DNA of 64,000 nt, from positions 868,001-932,000 of the forward strand of contig CM034141.1 of assembly GCA_019914995.1 (NCBI GenBank), written 5' to 3'. Of the stretch, positions 1 through 11,705 are shown piece after piece. This DNA comes from Acanthochlamys bracteata. Taxonomy: Eukaryota; Streptophyta; Magnoliopsida; Pandanales; Velloziaceae. The translations under genes were made by a program, and so were the position numbers. The notes beneath the pieces were generated by a model. That model ran no database searches, had not been told where the DNA came from, and saw nothing but the letters and a program-made list of their open reading frames with translations. The first letter of the stretch is position 1. Each line of letters begins with the position of its first letter.

Positions 1-1199
1 GCAGAAATCCCATTGAAAATGATATTTGCATCTGCAATCCTTCCACAATTTGAGTACACATTAATCATAGCATTGAGTACAACAGTGTCTCGCATTCTAA
101 GCTCATCAAAGACCCTACACGCATCCTCATAGGAACCAAGCTTGGCATAGAACTCTATTAGTGAGCTTGTAACAATAGTATCATTCAAAAGCCCAAGCCT
201 CAAAGCACAGGCATGTACTTGCATTCCAGTTTCATGAACACTAGAACTCATGCAAGCCCCAAAAGCACATGTGAAAGTCGACAGATTCCCTTGCAGAGCT
301 TCCCTTCTCATCGCCACAAAAAGGGTCAATGCTTCATTTCCTTGATCATTTGATACATAACCATTTATTATAGAATTCCATAAAACAACACTTCGGCTTA
401 ATCTTCTATCGAAAAGCCTTCTCGCATCTTCCAAGTTGCCACAATCAGCATACCTTGAGATCAGGGCTGAGACTGAGAACTCATCTAACACAGGCATGGA
501 ATCTAAAATAAGCTGCGCACTTTTGAAGTCCTCACATTTTCCATACAAGTCTACAAGAGCACTTCCCAAAAAAGAGTCCACGACATAACCATTCAGTACA
601 ATTCTTGCATGGAGCTGCTTCCCATAATTACATAGAGCAAGGTCCGCACAAGCACTGACAACTGTAGTCAGCACAAAACTATCATCACCCATCGATGATT
701 GGCCCATTAAACAAGATCTCATCTTTCTGTACATCCCAAACGCTTCTTCAACACGTCCACAATGTATATACCCATGAAGAAGAGCATTAAAAGAGACAGA
801 ACTCTTTTCTGGCATTTCATCAAACAATTGTTGTGCAACTTCCAACTCGCCATACTTCACCAAGCCAGTTACAATCGAGTTCCAAGAGTATAAATTCCTC
901 CACGGAATCAATCTAAAAGATTCTAAAGAATTCTTGGTATCTCCAAATTTCAAGTAGGAATCAACAAGAGTGTTCCATGAGAAGGTGTTTCGTTGGGGCA
1001 TTTCATCGAACAGTTGTCGGCCATCTACGGGATTGCTGGTGCAGCGTGAATACATCTGAAGAAGAGAGTTGGCGAGCGGGAGGGAAGATAAGAAACCTGT
1101 CTTTAAGAGGATAGCATGAAGCTTCCGGCCATGGAGAAGATATTGCGGGCCTTCGCATGAGCGGAGAGCTCCGGCGATCCAGCTGAGATCGACAGACAT
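1..1199 (-). CDS. Pentatricopeptide repeat (PPR) protein, 5' part only
   Basis: The reverse strand is open from an ATG at 1199 to the left edge of the window, 399 whole codons without a stop or an obvious intron. The product begins MSVDLSWIAGALRSC and then shows repeated 31-36-residue helical-hairpin units typical of plant PLS-class PPR proteins, for example RNTFSWNTLVDSYLKFGD, RNLYSWNSIVTGLVKYGE and SSVSFNALLHGYIHCGR, with GKQLHARIVLNGY-type long units between them. Such proteins bind organellar RNA and act in editing, splicing or stability in mitochondria or plastids. The C-terminal part, which would show an E, E+ or DYW domain and so the likely function, lies outside the window. No clear targeting peptide is visible, so the organelle is not assigned. 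The frame and family are secure; the exact orthologue is not. Confidence 0.9.
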   Translation of the reverse strand, partial: MSVDLSWIAGALRSCEGPQYLLHGRKLHAILLKTGFLSSLPLANSLLQMYSRCTSNPVDGRQLFDEMPQRNTFSWNTLVDSYLKFGDTKNSLESFRLIPWRNLYSWNSIVTGLVKYGELEVAQQLFDEMPEKSSVSFNALLHGYIHCGRVEEAFGMYRKMRSCLMGQSSMGDDSFVLTTVVSACADLALCNYGKQLHARIVLNGYVVDSFLGSALVDLYGKCEDFKSAQLILDSMPVLDEFSVSALISRYADCGNLEDARRLFDRRLSRSVVLWNSIINGYVSNDQGNEALTLFVAMRREALQGNLSTFTCAFGACMSSSVHETGMQVHACALRLGLLNDTIVTSSLIEFYAKLGSYEDACRVFDELRMRDTVVLNAMINVYSNCGRIADANIIFNGIS

Positions 1200-1284
1200 G
1201 GCCCATGGATGGCAGAGAGAATACTCACCTACAGCGCGGAAATTTTGATTTCGGATTTGTGCTTCTGGGCTTTTATTCTGGTTT

Positions 1285-2013
1285 TTAGGGTGCATTTAGC
1301 AAAGCTTTTCAGGTAATTAATTTTTTAATTTTTCAGTTTAGCGTTTTTAATATATTATTTATAAATATTAAGAGAATTTTATTTAAAACATAGAAAGTAT
1401 ATAAAAATTCTATATAATTAGATATTTTTATCACTTACTTTTATAAAAAATAGAACTAATTTTAAAAAATAAAAATATTCACTGTTTTGAAAACGTTCTA
1501 TTTAAAAAGTACTCCCCCAAATGTCCCTTAATTTACTAAAAACTTGGGCTTCTGGGCGTCTACTGATTTATTGGGGCTTCAGACGGAGGGGACATTTACA
1601 AATATTTATAAAATAAATTTTTTTAAAATAAAAAATATTTTTATTTATTTTAAAAAATAAGTTTTATTTTTTTAATTTAAAAAATTAATAAAAATAAATA
1701 ATAAAAAATTTATTATATAAATTTTTTTATATTTTTAAATAAATTTTTTATATATTTATTAAAAATATATTTAAAAATATAAAATAGAAAAAATATTAAA
1801 CCAAACGACCCATGAAGAGTGCGTTTGAAACTATTCCAACATCTCTATTTATATTTCATATTTTTATAAATTTTTTATAATATTTTAAAATTTTATTTAA
1901 AATTTAAGTAAATATAAAAAATTTATATTATAAAATTATTATTATTTATTTTTACTATTTTTAAAATAAAATAAAATTATTTTTATTGAAAAAGATTATA
2001 TTTCAAAAACACT
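1285..2013. repeat. AT-rich block with degenerate MITE-like elements
   Basis: This gap between the PPR gene and ABCG5 is almost pure A/T. At least two units can be outlined: 1587-1811, starting near GGGGACATTTAC and ending CCAAACGACC, and 1819-2013, starting near GAGTGCGTTTG and ending AAAACACTCGAAC. A looser unit lies at 1285-1530, ending AAAGTACTCCCCCAAATG. Similar ends recur across the window. No coding content is seen. Confidence 0.5.
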
Positions 2014-2199
2014 CGAACTTTTTAGTTTTTTTGGAAAGGGAGGGTGAAAACTATATAAGATGTAGAGCATAAAAAACCACTTCGCAATGATACGCGCTAC
2101 GATTACATATGAACCAGGTTTACAAATGGAACTGCCCTTATTCACCCCTTACACGAAAACAGCATTAGAAAAAAACAGAAACTTATCGTTATTAAGTTA

Positions 2200-4215
2200 T
2201 CAACCAAGAGCTTTTCTTCTGAGACTGCCGCCATTCTCCGACCACCGGCACCGACACCGGAGTATAACATAAGCCAAGAACCTGTACACCAATATAAACC
2301 CCACCATCACCACCACATTCATCCAACGGTCGTTCAACCTCAACCCTTCTTCTCTCAGCACAGCATTACCATTAATTAAACAAACTCCGTCTTTGCTCTC
2401 CAAACACTTGCCGGAGAACTCGTTCACTAAGAAAGCTTCAAACGGGTACTTAAACAACGACAAGTAGTTCATGAATACCCAGTACCCGGGCAACCCTTGC
2501 TTTGCTATGAAGTAGCCGGAGAACAAGAAAAACGCTCCCATCACACCCGAGATCAGCGAATTTCCAACGATGAAGTTTGGGGCAAGCGCACCGATGCAGA
2601 ACGCCACGGAGTTCGCCGTGTAGAGAATTAACCAAATTACGATCACGAAGAAACCGAAGGCATGAAAAGTTTGATTGAGTCCTACGAGCCAGTAGAGTGG
2701 AGCAGAGAACAACAGAGCTAGAATTAGCTGGAACGGAAGGAAAACGAGAGCATTGGCAACGGCGTACGAAGAAATACGGTAGCTCCCTGTCGTTGTTTCA
2801 TTCATAAGAATTTCACGTTCTTGTAAGAAGATGGGAAGAGCTTCTGTTGTGCAAGAGAGGAGGAACGTTAGAATGAATGCGAAGAGTCCCACGCGTTCTT
2901 TAGCTCCGGTGATAGTGTCTTCGAGGTTAAAGAAGATTGAGCCAAGGACAAAACTCGCGGCGAGCATCTGCAAAGTCCGGCATACGAAGAGTTGTTTTGT
3001 TCTGAAGACTATTTTAAAGAACCGGCCGGCGAGGATTACTGTTTCACGAAGCCTAGAGTTAGCAAACCCGCCGCAATTGGCTTCCTCTCTGGCACCGATG
3101 AATTCCATCGCTACCAGTTCCTTACGGAACTGGTCTTCATCAGCTATCTTGTTCTGTTGGAAGAGTTGTTGTAGTGTACACCGCTGCCTTCTTTCTTCTC
3201 CACTACCGGCAACAACGGAGGGAGCAATCTCTTTGCTGTTTTGCGTACGTTGTATTGAAATTGAATTGATGCTATTGTAACGTTGAAGGGCATCAATGGA
3301 TTCTATAGCGAACTCAACTGCGTTAACATGCACAGGAAGCTGAAGACCAGCAGAGCAAAGATGAGAGTGAACTTGGTCGACCGCGCCATGATACAGAACA
3401 GAGCCATTAGCGAGGAGAAGAAGGTTCTTGAGGATCTTGACAATGCGAAAACCTGGTTGGTGAATACTAAGCACTACTGTTCTGCCACGTGTCTCTGCCA
3501 TATACCGGAGCATCTCGACGACCTGAAGCGCAGCGGCGCTATCCAGCCCTGACGTTGGTTCATCTAAAATTAAGACCGAAGGATCATGAACTACTCCGAC
3601 ACCAATCGAAACTCTCCGCCGTTCTCCACCCGAAACGCCGCGAACTCCATCGCCACCGCCGACTCGTGTCTCTGCAACTAGTTCGAGTCCCAACTCGCGA
3701 ATCAAAGAATCAACACGGTTGTTCAACTCCACAGGAGGAAGATTCAGGCGTAGAGCAGCAGCGCAGGTAAGAGTTTCGCGAACAGTGAGGAGAGGAAACA
3801 CAGTGTCACGTTGAGCAACGTAGCCGGAAATCTTTTTGAGTTTTGGACCGTTAGTTGGTTTTCCATCAGCAAAAATCAACGGTGTTGGTGAAGGCGGCGA
3901 ATAAATTCTTCCGGCTAGGATTTGAAGAAGTGTTGATTTTCCGGCACCACTTGGTCCCACGACGGCGAGAATTTCCCATGGTTTCGCTCTGCAGTAAACG
4001 TTCTTCAGAACATGGCGAACTCTAGTTGGTCTAACTTTCTCTCCTTCTTTCTGGTTTGCTTCTATATCCTGTTGTTCTTCTCGTTGTTGTTGATCTTTTT
4101 CTTCTTCATCATCTTCTCTGCTCCATATCTTAAAAGGGTGAGAACGCCATGGTTTAACATTGACCACGTAGCTAACACCTCTTGCTTCTAATTCACAACC
4201 TTCTTTCTTCTTCAT
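2200..4215 (-). CDS. ABCG5: Half-size ABC transporter, ABCG5-like (WBC type)
   Basis: This is a single uninterrupted 671-residue frame starting at the ATG at 4215. The order is nucleotide-binding domain then membrane domain, as in the ABCG (white-brown complex) family. Walker A GPSGAGKS is at about residues 87-94, the Q-loop is near 135, the signature VSGGERRR at about 194-201, Walker B VLILDEP at about 214-220, and the H-loop lies in IHQPG. About six hydrophobic segments follow in the C-terminal half. The N-terminus carries an acidic, Gln-rich linker (residues about 34-60). The start (KKKEGCELEARGVSYV), the segment AKPWEILAVVGPSGAGKS and the tail AYVILRCRCR match what I recall of Arabidopsis ABCG5, which is also intronless and has been linked to cuticle formation in young shoots. 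Half-transporters work as dimers at the plasma membrane; the substrate, probably a lipid or cuticle precursor, is inferred. Nothing looks broken. Confidence 0.9.
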   Translation of the reverse strand: MKKKEGCELEARGVSYVVNVKPWRSHPFKIWSREDDEEEKDQQQREEQQDIEANQKEGEKVRPTRVRHVLKNVYCRAKPWEILAVVGPSGAGKSTLLQILAGRIYSPPSPTPLIFADGKPTNGPKLKKISGYVAQRDTVFPLLTVRETLTCAAALRLNLPPVELNNRVDSLIRELGLELVAETRVGGGDGVRGVSGGERRRVSIGVGVVHDPSVLILDEPTSGLDSAAALQVVEMLRYMAETRGRTVVLSIHQPGFRIVKILKNLLLLANGSVLYHGAVDQVHSHLCSAGLQLPVHVNAVEFAIESIDALQRYNSINSISIQRTQNSKEIAPSVVAGSGEERRQRCTLQQLFQQNKIADEDQFRKELVAMEFIGAREEANCGGFANSRLRETVILAGRFFKIVFRTKQLFVCRTLQMLAASFVLGSIFFNLEDTITGAKERVGLFAFILTFLLSCTTEALPIFLQEREILMNETTTGSYRISSYAVANALVFLPFQLILALLFSAPLYWLVGLNQTFHAFGFFVIVIWLILYTANSVAFCIGALAPNFIVGNSLISGVMGAFFLFSGYFIAKQGLPGYWVFMNYLSLFKYPFEAFLVNEFSGKCLESKDGVCLINGNAVLREEGLRLNDRWMNVVVMVGFILVYRFLAYVILRCRCRWSENGGSLRRKALG

Positions 4216-7200
4216 TTTTTAGGATTGAAACCAAAAGATTCTGAGAGAGAAGAGCTCTGTGTTGATATGTGATCAAGCACTAGATTAAACAGCAAGCTAT
4301 GAATAGAACGAAGAAGTTTTTTTTTTTTTTTGGGGTACTGCTGTTGTTTTCGTTTGTATTTGTTTTTCATGCAAAGCATGCACGTGAACTTAAAATCCTT
4401 TCTACAACGTTCCGCATTTACCCTTAAATTGTCTACCATAAGGGACATCTCAAATAAGGGCAGTAAAGGCATTTTCAGTTAGGAGTCGTACGACCGTAGT
4501 GAAATTGGGAAATGGAGAGTAGTGACGTGGCAAAAATTATAATATAGGCTTGACATTAGAAGCCAATGGGCTTGGGCCCTAGAGAATGTGGGTCTATGAA
4601 TCTATCAGGATCACATGTGGCTCAAATTGTTAATGGGGCCACATCATTTCAACTTTTACATTTATATTAAGTAATTACAAAACTACCATAACATATAATC
4701 GATGATGGAATTTAGAATGGTACTGTTGTAATTAGTTATCATATGAGGGGCATATAGTTAATATATGTTTGACAGTAGACTTAGTAGTGGATCAAATTCG
4801 TGGTCCAGAAGAGCCTATCTAAATATCTCTGGGCCCCAAACGATTATTCAGCCTTAAAAAAAATTATATGCTGAGTTGGCGTTATGTCATGGGTTGTCCG
4901 TGATGGAACAAGAGCCAGTGCTGGACAGTGCCGCCCGTGAACCAGACATGATATACGACAGCCATCTGTCTTTACTCTCCTAATTTAATCCAATCAAATC
5001 TTACCCGTTCATTTGTTTAAACAGCACAATCACAGCCTTCTGATTTGATTTACATCTTCCTGGTGATTCTCCAGATGAACGATGAATAATTTTTCGTGGT
5101 TGAGCAAATTTCACTGCTAAATATCTAATGTTTTATTAGTATCATAGTTACTTGATTCGCATAATTCACGAATAGTTAGTAATATTATTCTGTTACATCA
5201 AAAGTTTAATTGGTTTTGTTACTTAAATTTTCAATTGGGAAAAAATGGTTTATCGTTTAGATAGATTTTGTATATGTTATTTTTCATAGGCATTTGGAAA
5301 CTAGCTAGTGTGTATTTACAAATTCAAAGATGGGAGACCGGAAAGTATGGCATTATGCATCTTTAGTCAAGATTTTGCATTGTCGTATTCACTTACTTTT
5401 TTTGTTTAGATTTAATTTCGAATTCATTTTTTATATTTCAATTTATCTCAAACTCACTTCTTTTTTTTTTTTTCTGTAAAATTCTGTTTTACTGAGCTCA
5501 GTTTTAAAAAACTCATTTTGTATCGATAAAAACACACTAAATCTAAACTAAAAGCTCATGGTTGCACGAAGCTTCCTTCATCTTCTTATTGGCTTTTATG
5601 TAGCGTGGTATTATTTTAAGTTCAACTCGGCTCACCAACTTAGACATATATATGTTCAACAATTCCAATTTGAAAGTTTTAAATAAGTTGTTTGTATGTA
5701 AAACAAGTTACATTAAGAAAAGAGTGTGCTAGTGTTTATAATCTGATTTCTTTTCTATGCAAATCTTATCTAAGAATCTTATGCATTGCTTGTTCTTTGT
5801 ACTATACTTGATTGAAAGTGTCCTTCTCTGAATTTGTTTTGTGGCAACTTGCCAATCTTTGCCTTTCTTAAAACTTTTGCCAGTATGGCATTGTCTGCTT
5901 TTATGTAAATTGTATTAAGAATTGCACAAGTCTGTTAATGGTATTGCCAGCTAATTAGGAATGTGAAAAGTGCCTGGAATTCTATATATGATGCAAATCC
6001 AAATCATCTTATGGACATTCTGATGCAAGTTTTTAGCTTCTATGACTGTAATTTATTGCGAATTGGCTATGTTCTTTGAGACAAGTTAATGTTCAGATCG
6101 GGTATGAAGTATGAACTAGCGAAGTATTTGTGGAAATGCCTCAATGAGATCTTCATGGTTTTATGTCGCCTTGGTCAGACACAATTTATACATTTGGGTG
6201 TTGTCCTTGTTGAGGAATCTGGCATGGTTGTGCAACTTGATTAAGATATATTATTGCACCTCTTTATTTTCCTTGTTTATTATTCTAGCAGTAGCTGTTT
6301 TATTCTGCTATTATGAATTCATGATTATACCAGCCATTAGTTAAAAGATGGTATAGATCTTCCAAGGATACTGATTCTTGTTTATTTGTTCCTGTAGACC
6401 TGTAGTAGTTGGTTCTGAATCAAACGATGGGCTGTCTCAAGTCAGGTATTTGGTTACGAAAGTTCAAGTTTGTATTTAATTATCTGCTTTGATTCGAGAA
6501 AACTTTGCCCATTTTCTTTCTAAAAGAGTTGCTTCTTGATAATTGCCTGCTAGAAATGAAGTAAAGAAGAATGAACACTTGCGCTTGAGTTTATTAACAA
6601 TAATAAGGTGTAGAAAAGATACATATAGTTTTTATAAGAGGCCACCTGACATGTGACATGGTCCTCTATAAACTTCTATTTTCTGTAATCTGTATTATCA
6701 TAATACTGTACTAGCTCATGTTAGTGTGAGCGACGGATTGATACGGTTCATTTCAAATATTGAATCTTTGTAATGGCATAGGACCGCATAAACTAACACG
6801 TCTCTTGGACAAATTGTTGCTGATGCCTGCTGTAGAGCCTTAAGTTTAATTTTTAGCTCTGAGTCTATTCAGCACCGTAGATGTTCTTGCATTTCCAAAT
6901 CTTTAAACGAACATTTACAAGCTGTTTCCAGTCTTATTTTCTTCGTTTGTACCCTGAACTTGGTCATTAGTAACATCTTTTCTGTCGACATAGGTTGCTG
7001 ATACTAGTCAGATGAGTTCATCATAAGATACTCCCACTATTTAAAATCATACTTTTCCATGCCTGATTTGCAGATATAAATCCGGTGAGTTACGGCATGG
7101 CAGCAGTGACTAATATCACTCTGGAGGATCTTATCACTTCCATTACTGTACTGGATTCCGGGAGTGCAGAGCAGAAGTTTTCTGTCCTAGCTGTCATTTT

Positions 7201-8867
7201 CAAAGGAAATCACCTTTACCACATATGTTTATGAAGGAGTGGGAACCAACATGGGTTGACATCACCTATATGTCACATTAAGATTCAAAGAAAAAGTAAG
7301 AACAACATGAATTTGAAAATAATCCTTCTTTTCCCTTGCCTGTGGCTGAGAGAAATGGAGCAGAATGGAAATGATTCATGGTCTCACGCACTCTGCTATC
7401 ATTGATTTTGTTAGATAAAACACAGTAACACATGCTACGCATAGGTATAGCATATCTTCAATTCATGATTTCCCCACAAGATAAAAGACTTTTGATAATA
7501 GGGATGACTTGTGCTTTCATTTTCTTTGTTTTTTGTTTACCTGTTGTTAGAGCAAGAAAACATGTACTGAGCAATATAATTGATGACGCATTTGTTTGGA
7601 TTGCATGACATAGGCAAGCAAGTCTTGGAATGATCACCAAACTGTTCAAGTGCAAAAAGCCTAGCTAGTCATTAACTTTCCTCAAACTTGCAACCAATTA
7701 AATCTGATATTCGTGTGTTGTGCTTTAAGGAGTAATAAGTTTGATTCTTGTACTCTAGCATGCAATTTCTGATAACTTCCATTACGTGTATACTTGATTG
7801 CTTCCCACTTTAGGGAAGGAAACCCGGTGGTTCTATTACCTAATTCTCTTAAAAAAATTGGATAGTAAAAGATTTTATTATCTATCTGTGTAAGACAATT
7901 TCTGTAAGTTGAAAATATTCCAGTTAACGTCTCTGTAAGAACTTACTCCTGACTGTAATCTTTTCTTGCAGGGTTTGTAAATCATCTTCAATAGTTTTTG
8001 CCCGAGAAACATGGTTGGTTTCAATCTCAAGCGTTGTTTGGTTTTTTGGCTTTTAATACATCAGCGGAAGGTACTGTAAATGCACTCTGCATCCTGCAAG
8101 TACTCCTTTTATTATCAATCTCTACCTATTCTTTTATGCGATAATTCCTTTTAAACTTGATAGTGCCATGGTAGAGCAATGCTGACCTTGATAAAATTTC
8201 ATGCCTGATCCCGATGTCACTCACATGGTGAGCCTTTTCTTGATGCAATTTGTGCTCTTACATTTTCTGCTTTAGCTATTTCATCATTGAACATAGTATT
8301 TTGGTGGTGAACTTTGAATTCTGTCAGCCATTTAATATAAGAAACAAAGGACGGCTTTTTTTGTACTTTGAAGAAAATGGAATGAAATATTAATGATTTT
8401 TTCTGTACTGACTGCATGCGTGAAAATGCTTCAATGTGCTTATCCAAATTAGTTATCATACGCATATGTACCTCTGAAATGAAGTATCAGGTTTAAATAT
8501 TTGCGTTGTTGCTTATGTTTGCAGATATCATCTTAACAGAGCAAATCACAAAACAAATTTCTCAGTAGTTAGAAAGAATCCTTCAGCTGCAAGGTGTCGT
8601 GAAACACATTTCTTAGTAGTTGAAAGAATGTCTATAATGATTACACTCTGCTCCCTTCATTAGGAGTAATCTCAATTTCCAAGAGGATAAGTTTTGAGTA
8701 AAGCCTACAAAGTCTGTTGTGTTTCCATCTGAAACTAATTTTTATATACAGCTTTTGAGTTTAGTGGATCAGGTCTGATTCCACTCAGCAGCCATGGTTT
8801 ACTCCACTTGAAAATAATAAACTTGTTAGCTGTCTCCCTTTGCTTTACCTACAACACCACAAACACC
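4216..8867. other. Intergenic region, no confident gene
   Basis: This stretch lies between the divergently oriented ABCG5 and XND1-like genes. The first part should hold the ABCG5 promoter. From about 5100 the base composition is less AT-rich than the repeat blocks and resembles intron or UTR sequence, with several plausible splice signals, but open frames are short and none was recognised. It could contain a long non-coding RNA or distal 5'-UTR exons of the NAC gene. No tRNA or clear transposon was seen. Confidence 0.4.
6427..7234 (+). other. Speculative two-exon small ORF (59 aa)
   Basis: An ATG at 6427 begins MGCLKS and runs into a GT at 6446 (CAG|GTATTT). Joining to the acceptor TTTGCAG at 7071-7073 keeps the frame open through a Ser/Thr-rich stretch to TGA at 7232-7234. 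The junction and the 59-residue length are consistent, but I recognise no family and such frames arise by chance. An N-terminal MGC would fit N-myristoylation and palmitoylation, but that is weak evidence. Confidence 0.12.
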
Positions 8868-8875
8868 TATAAATA
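8868..8875 (+). promoter_or_regulatory. TATA box of the XND1-like gene
   Basis: TATAAATA lies 117 bases upstream of the ATG at 8992, within a pyrimidine/AC-rich stretch (ACACCTATAAATACC) typical of plant core promoters. Transcription would start around 8900. Confidence 0.6.
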
Positions 8876-8991
8876 CCATTCATTGACGAAATCTGATCCA
8901 TTCCTGATTTACTACCTAATTGTTTGAAAGTGCCAAGATACAAAATTTTCTGTCAATACTACTAGTTAGAGGTTGGTGTTTTTACGTCGAT

Positions 8992-9774
8992 ATGAGCGGG
9001 CTTCCGCCAGGATTTCACTTTTTTCCTTCAGATGAGGAGCTTGTCTTTCATTTCCTGTACCGTAAAGTTGCGCTACTACCTTGCCAACCAGATATAATCC
9101 CAGTTCTTGACCTCTACAATTCCGAGCCATGGCAACTTAATGGTTATAATCTATACATAACTTTGTCTATCTTCACATATCTTGGCTGCATTAGTTTTCT
9201 CTAAAAGAAGATTCTGACAATTTGTTTCGATACATCGTTGCAGGTAAAGCTCTGGATGCTGGCAACCGATACTACTTCTTCAGTCGCAAGACTAAGAACA
9301 GAGTCACAGCTAATGGATACTGGATGTCTACCGACACCGATGAGTTAGTAACAAGTGGCAGTAGCAATGTAGGTGTAAAGAAGGCGCTTGTGTTCTACGT
9401 CGGCAAACCTTCTCATGAAGGCGTGAAAACTAACTGGATAATGCACGAGTACCATTTGCTTGATGAGGTCCTTAGTAATAGTAGCAGTAGGCCTTCGAAG
9501 AAAAGATCACACACTAAACTAGTAAGTAGATAAATCTTTGTAATGGACGTCGGCATTACTTAAAAAATTGTCATATATTACAATCAAAATCTTACACGAA
9601 TTTTTCTTCTGTAATCAACAGGGTTCTAACAAATGGATTCTCTGTCGAGTTTATGAAGAAAGTTGTGGAGGCGCACAAGGAAGCTTCTTCGATAACAGCA
9701 TGGAGCTGTCGTGCTTGGATGAAGTTTATTTGTCTATGGAAGATGATTTCGAAGAGACAAGCTATCCTAAATAA
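8992..9774 (+). CDS. XND1: NAC transcription factor, XND1/NAC104 type
   Basis: Three exons, 8992-9142, 9244-9521 and 9622-9774, splice in frame to 193 residues. The N-terminal 150 residues are a NAC DNA-binding domain: LPPGFHFFPSDEELVFHFLY (A), DLYNSEPWQLNGKAL (B), YYFFSRKTKNRVTANGYW (C), NWIMHEYHL (D) and SNKWILCRVYEE (E). The protein is short and ends soon after the domain with MELSCLDEVYLSMEDDFEE, closely matching the C-terminal motif of Arabidopsis XND1 (ANAC104), a nuclear regulator that restrains xylem vessel differentiation. XND1 has been reported to bind the retinoblastoma-related protein through LxCxE-like motifs; the LSCLDE here fits that description. Introns are 101 and 100 bases with GT-AG ends (GTTATA/GCAG and GTAAGT/ACAG). 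The start is the first Met before LPPGF; an upstream ATG at 8920 in the same frame would add 24 unrelated residues and is less likely. Confidence 0.9.
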
Positions 9775-11032
9775 AATCCGAAAAAGTCATGGATTAACAT
9801 TTTCATGTAGCAATTATCATTCATTTGTAAGAGCTGTAGCACACTAACTATTGTATGAGATGGCACCTTCCATTATCGAATTTCTGTGCGTTTTGTTTTA
9901 ACAGCTACTGTACTGATCATGAAATGTAATGCATAGCCAGGAATTTATGCTTCTTTCAGAAAGGTTCTGAGTTTTATCTACTGTTGTGCTAAAAGCTGAG
10001 AAGCTGAAAGCTAGCAGCATTAGAAGTGCTTAGAATTTCATGTTTAATAAGCATTGCGGCTTTTTCAGTTCTGATGTAAAGCGAGTAAGTGTTTTAAAAA
10101 TGCAATCTTTAGAGAGACGCCAATAATTTGTGAAGAGAATTGAGGCATGCTTGCAATAGCTGAAGAAAAAAAAGCTTTTAGAAAAAAAGAGTTCTTAAAA
10201 AAATTTTGTTTATAGATTTAAAAAACAAAGTATACCTATAGTTAGTCTGTAAATTCTTAAAAAAATTTCATTAGCATTGCAGAGGATTTTTTTGAACTTA
10301 AAAAGTCAAAAAACACATCTAAAAGCCCGTAAAGTGGTTTTTTTAGAAAGTGAATTAAAAAAAAATTATGAAAGTAAATTATTATAAGACAATATTTAAA
10401 AAAAATTGTTGGCGATATTTTGATCGAAAAAGTAAATTTTAAAATAAAAAAATGCACCCTTAATTAATGAATTGCACACGATTGGAACAAAATCTTCATT
10501 TGAAAGCGTGAGTGCAGCGAGTGGAATTTTTCTTCATTGATTCAACAATCCCTGTTAGTAGCGTTTTGGAGTAATTATAAAAAAAAAATTTTAAATTGCA
10601 GATATTTATTTCATTGCAAAAAATAAGTTTTTTTAACCTTAAAAAAATAATCGAAAGAAACAATAACAGAATTTGAAGACGTAAATTTTTTTATTTTTTA
10701 AATTGTTAAGTAAATTTTATAAAATAATATAAAAATTTTATTAAAAAATATGAAGTTGAAAAATGCTTTTAAAAAAGCACAGTCAAACACAGTAAAAATA
10801 CTTCAGCTTAAAAAAAAAGATGGAGGACCTAAAGTGTAAATAATTTAGGGTTTATTTATTTTTCCCTGTAAGTGATTTTAAAAAGTAATTTTTTTCGTAC
10901 TTAAGTTCACTTGTAGATAACTTTTATATCTACATTTATAATTTACTTTTATAAATTTATTTTCTAATAAAATATTTACTAAATATTTATTTTTGAATTA
11001 TTTGCGAACAAGTAAAACACGTTCTTAGATCG
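9775..11032. other. 3' flank of the NAC gene, then AT-rich intergenic DNA
   Basis: The first 300-400 bases are probably 3'-UTR and downstream sequence of the NAC gene. From about 10150 the sequence is very AT-rich, with poly-A/T runs and weak element-like ends (for example AAAAAGCACAGTCAAACAC near 10771-10791). No gene is seen. Confidence 0.4.
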
Positions 11033-11250
11033 AGGACGTTTGGCATTCCATTTCAAAAAAATAATTTTTTAATTTAAAATTTAAATATATTTTTATAATT
11101 TTTTAAAAATTTTAAAAATACAAAAAAATTTTAAATAAAAAAAATTTTTAATTATTTTTTATATTAGAAAAATAAAACTTATTTTTTAAAAAAGTAAAAA
11201 TATTTTATATTTAAAAAAAATTTATTTCAAAATCACTTCTAAACATCTTC
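11033..11250. mobile_element. MITE-like AT-rich element
   Basis: The element begins GAGGACGTTTGGCATTCC, consists of almost uninterrupted A/T, and ends TTTCAAAATCACTTCTAAAC. These ends resemble those of the other AT-rich units in this window. No coding capacity, so if mobile it would be non-autonomous. Boundaries are approximate. Confidence 0.45.
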
Positions 11251-11472
11251 AGATTATATAATTGCTAAATTAGGCGTCTTTTGTGTCAGAAAAGTTTATG
11301 CAAGAAAAATAAAAGAAGATCTGAAGGCAATGCTTTAGTCCTAAAGGTGTGTAAGAGTAATGAGTTTATTGAGGGAAGTCTGGGTTTTGTCTCTTTAAAG
11401 GGAGATAAAAGGGTTGCATGGAAAGAAATGGGAATAACTAATGTTATGCTTCATCTATCTCCTTTCATTTAA

Positions 11473-11705
11473 GTTGGGCTGTTTAGATTTACGTTTCAGA
11501 AAAACAGCTTTTAATTTTTTAATTTATATTATTCAATAATTTTTTTTATAATTTTTACAAAATTTATTTAAAATTTTAAAAATATAAAAAATTTTACATA
11601 ATAAAATATTATTATTATTTATTTTTATTATTTTTAAAATAAAATAGTAAAATTTGTTTTTCAAAATAAAATAAAAATATTTTCTGTTTTAAAAAAGCAC
11701 TCATA
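11473..11705. mobile_element. MITE-like AT-rich element
   Basis: It starts TTGGGCTGTTTAGATTT, has an A/T-only core including ATAATAAAATATTATTATT, and ends AAAAAAGCACTCAT. The AAAGCACT end motif is shared with the units ending near 2013 and 51680. About 230 bases, no ORF. Confidence 0.45.
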
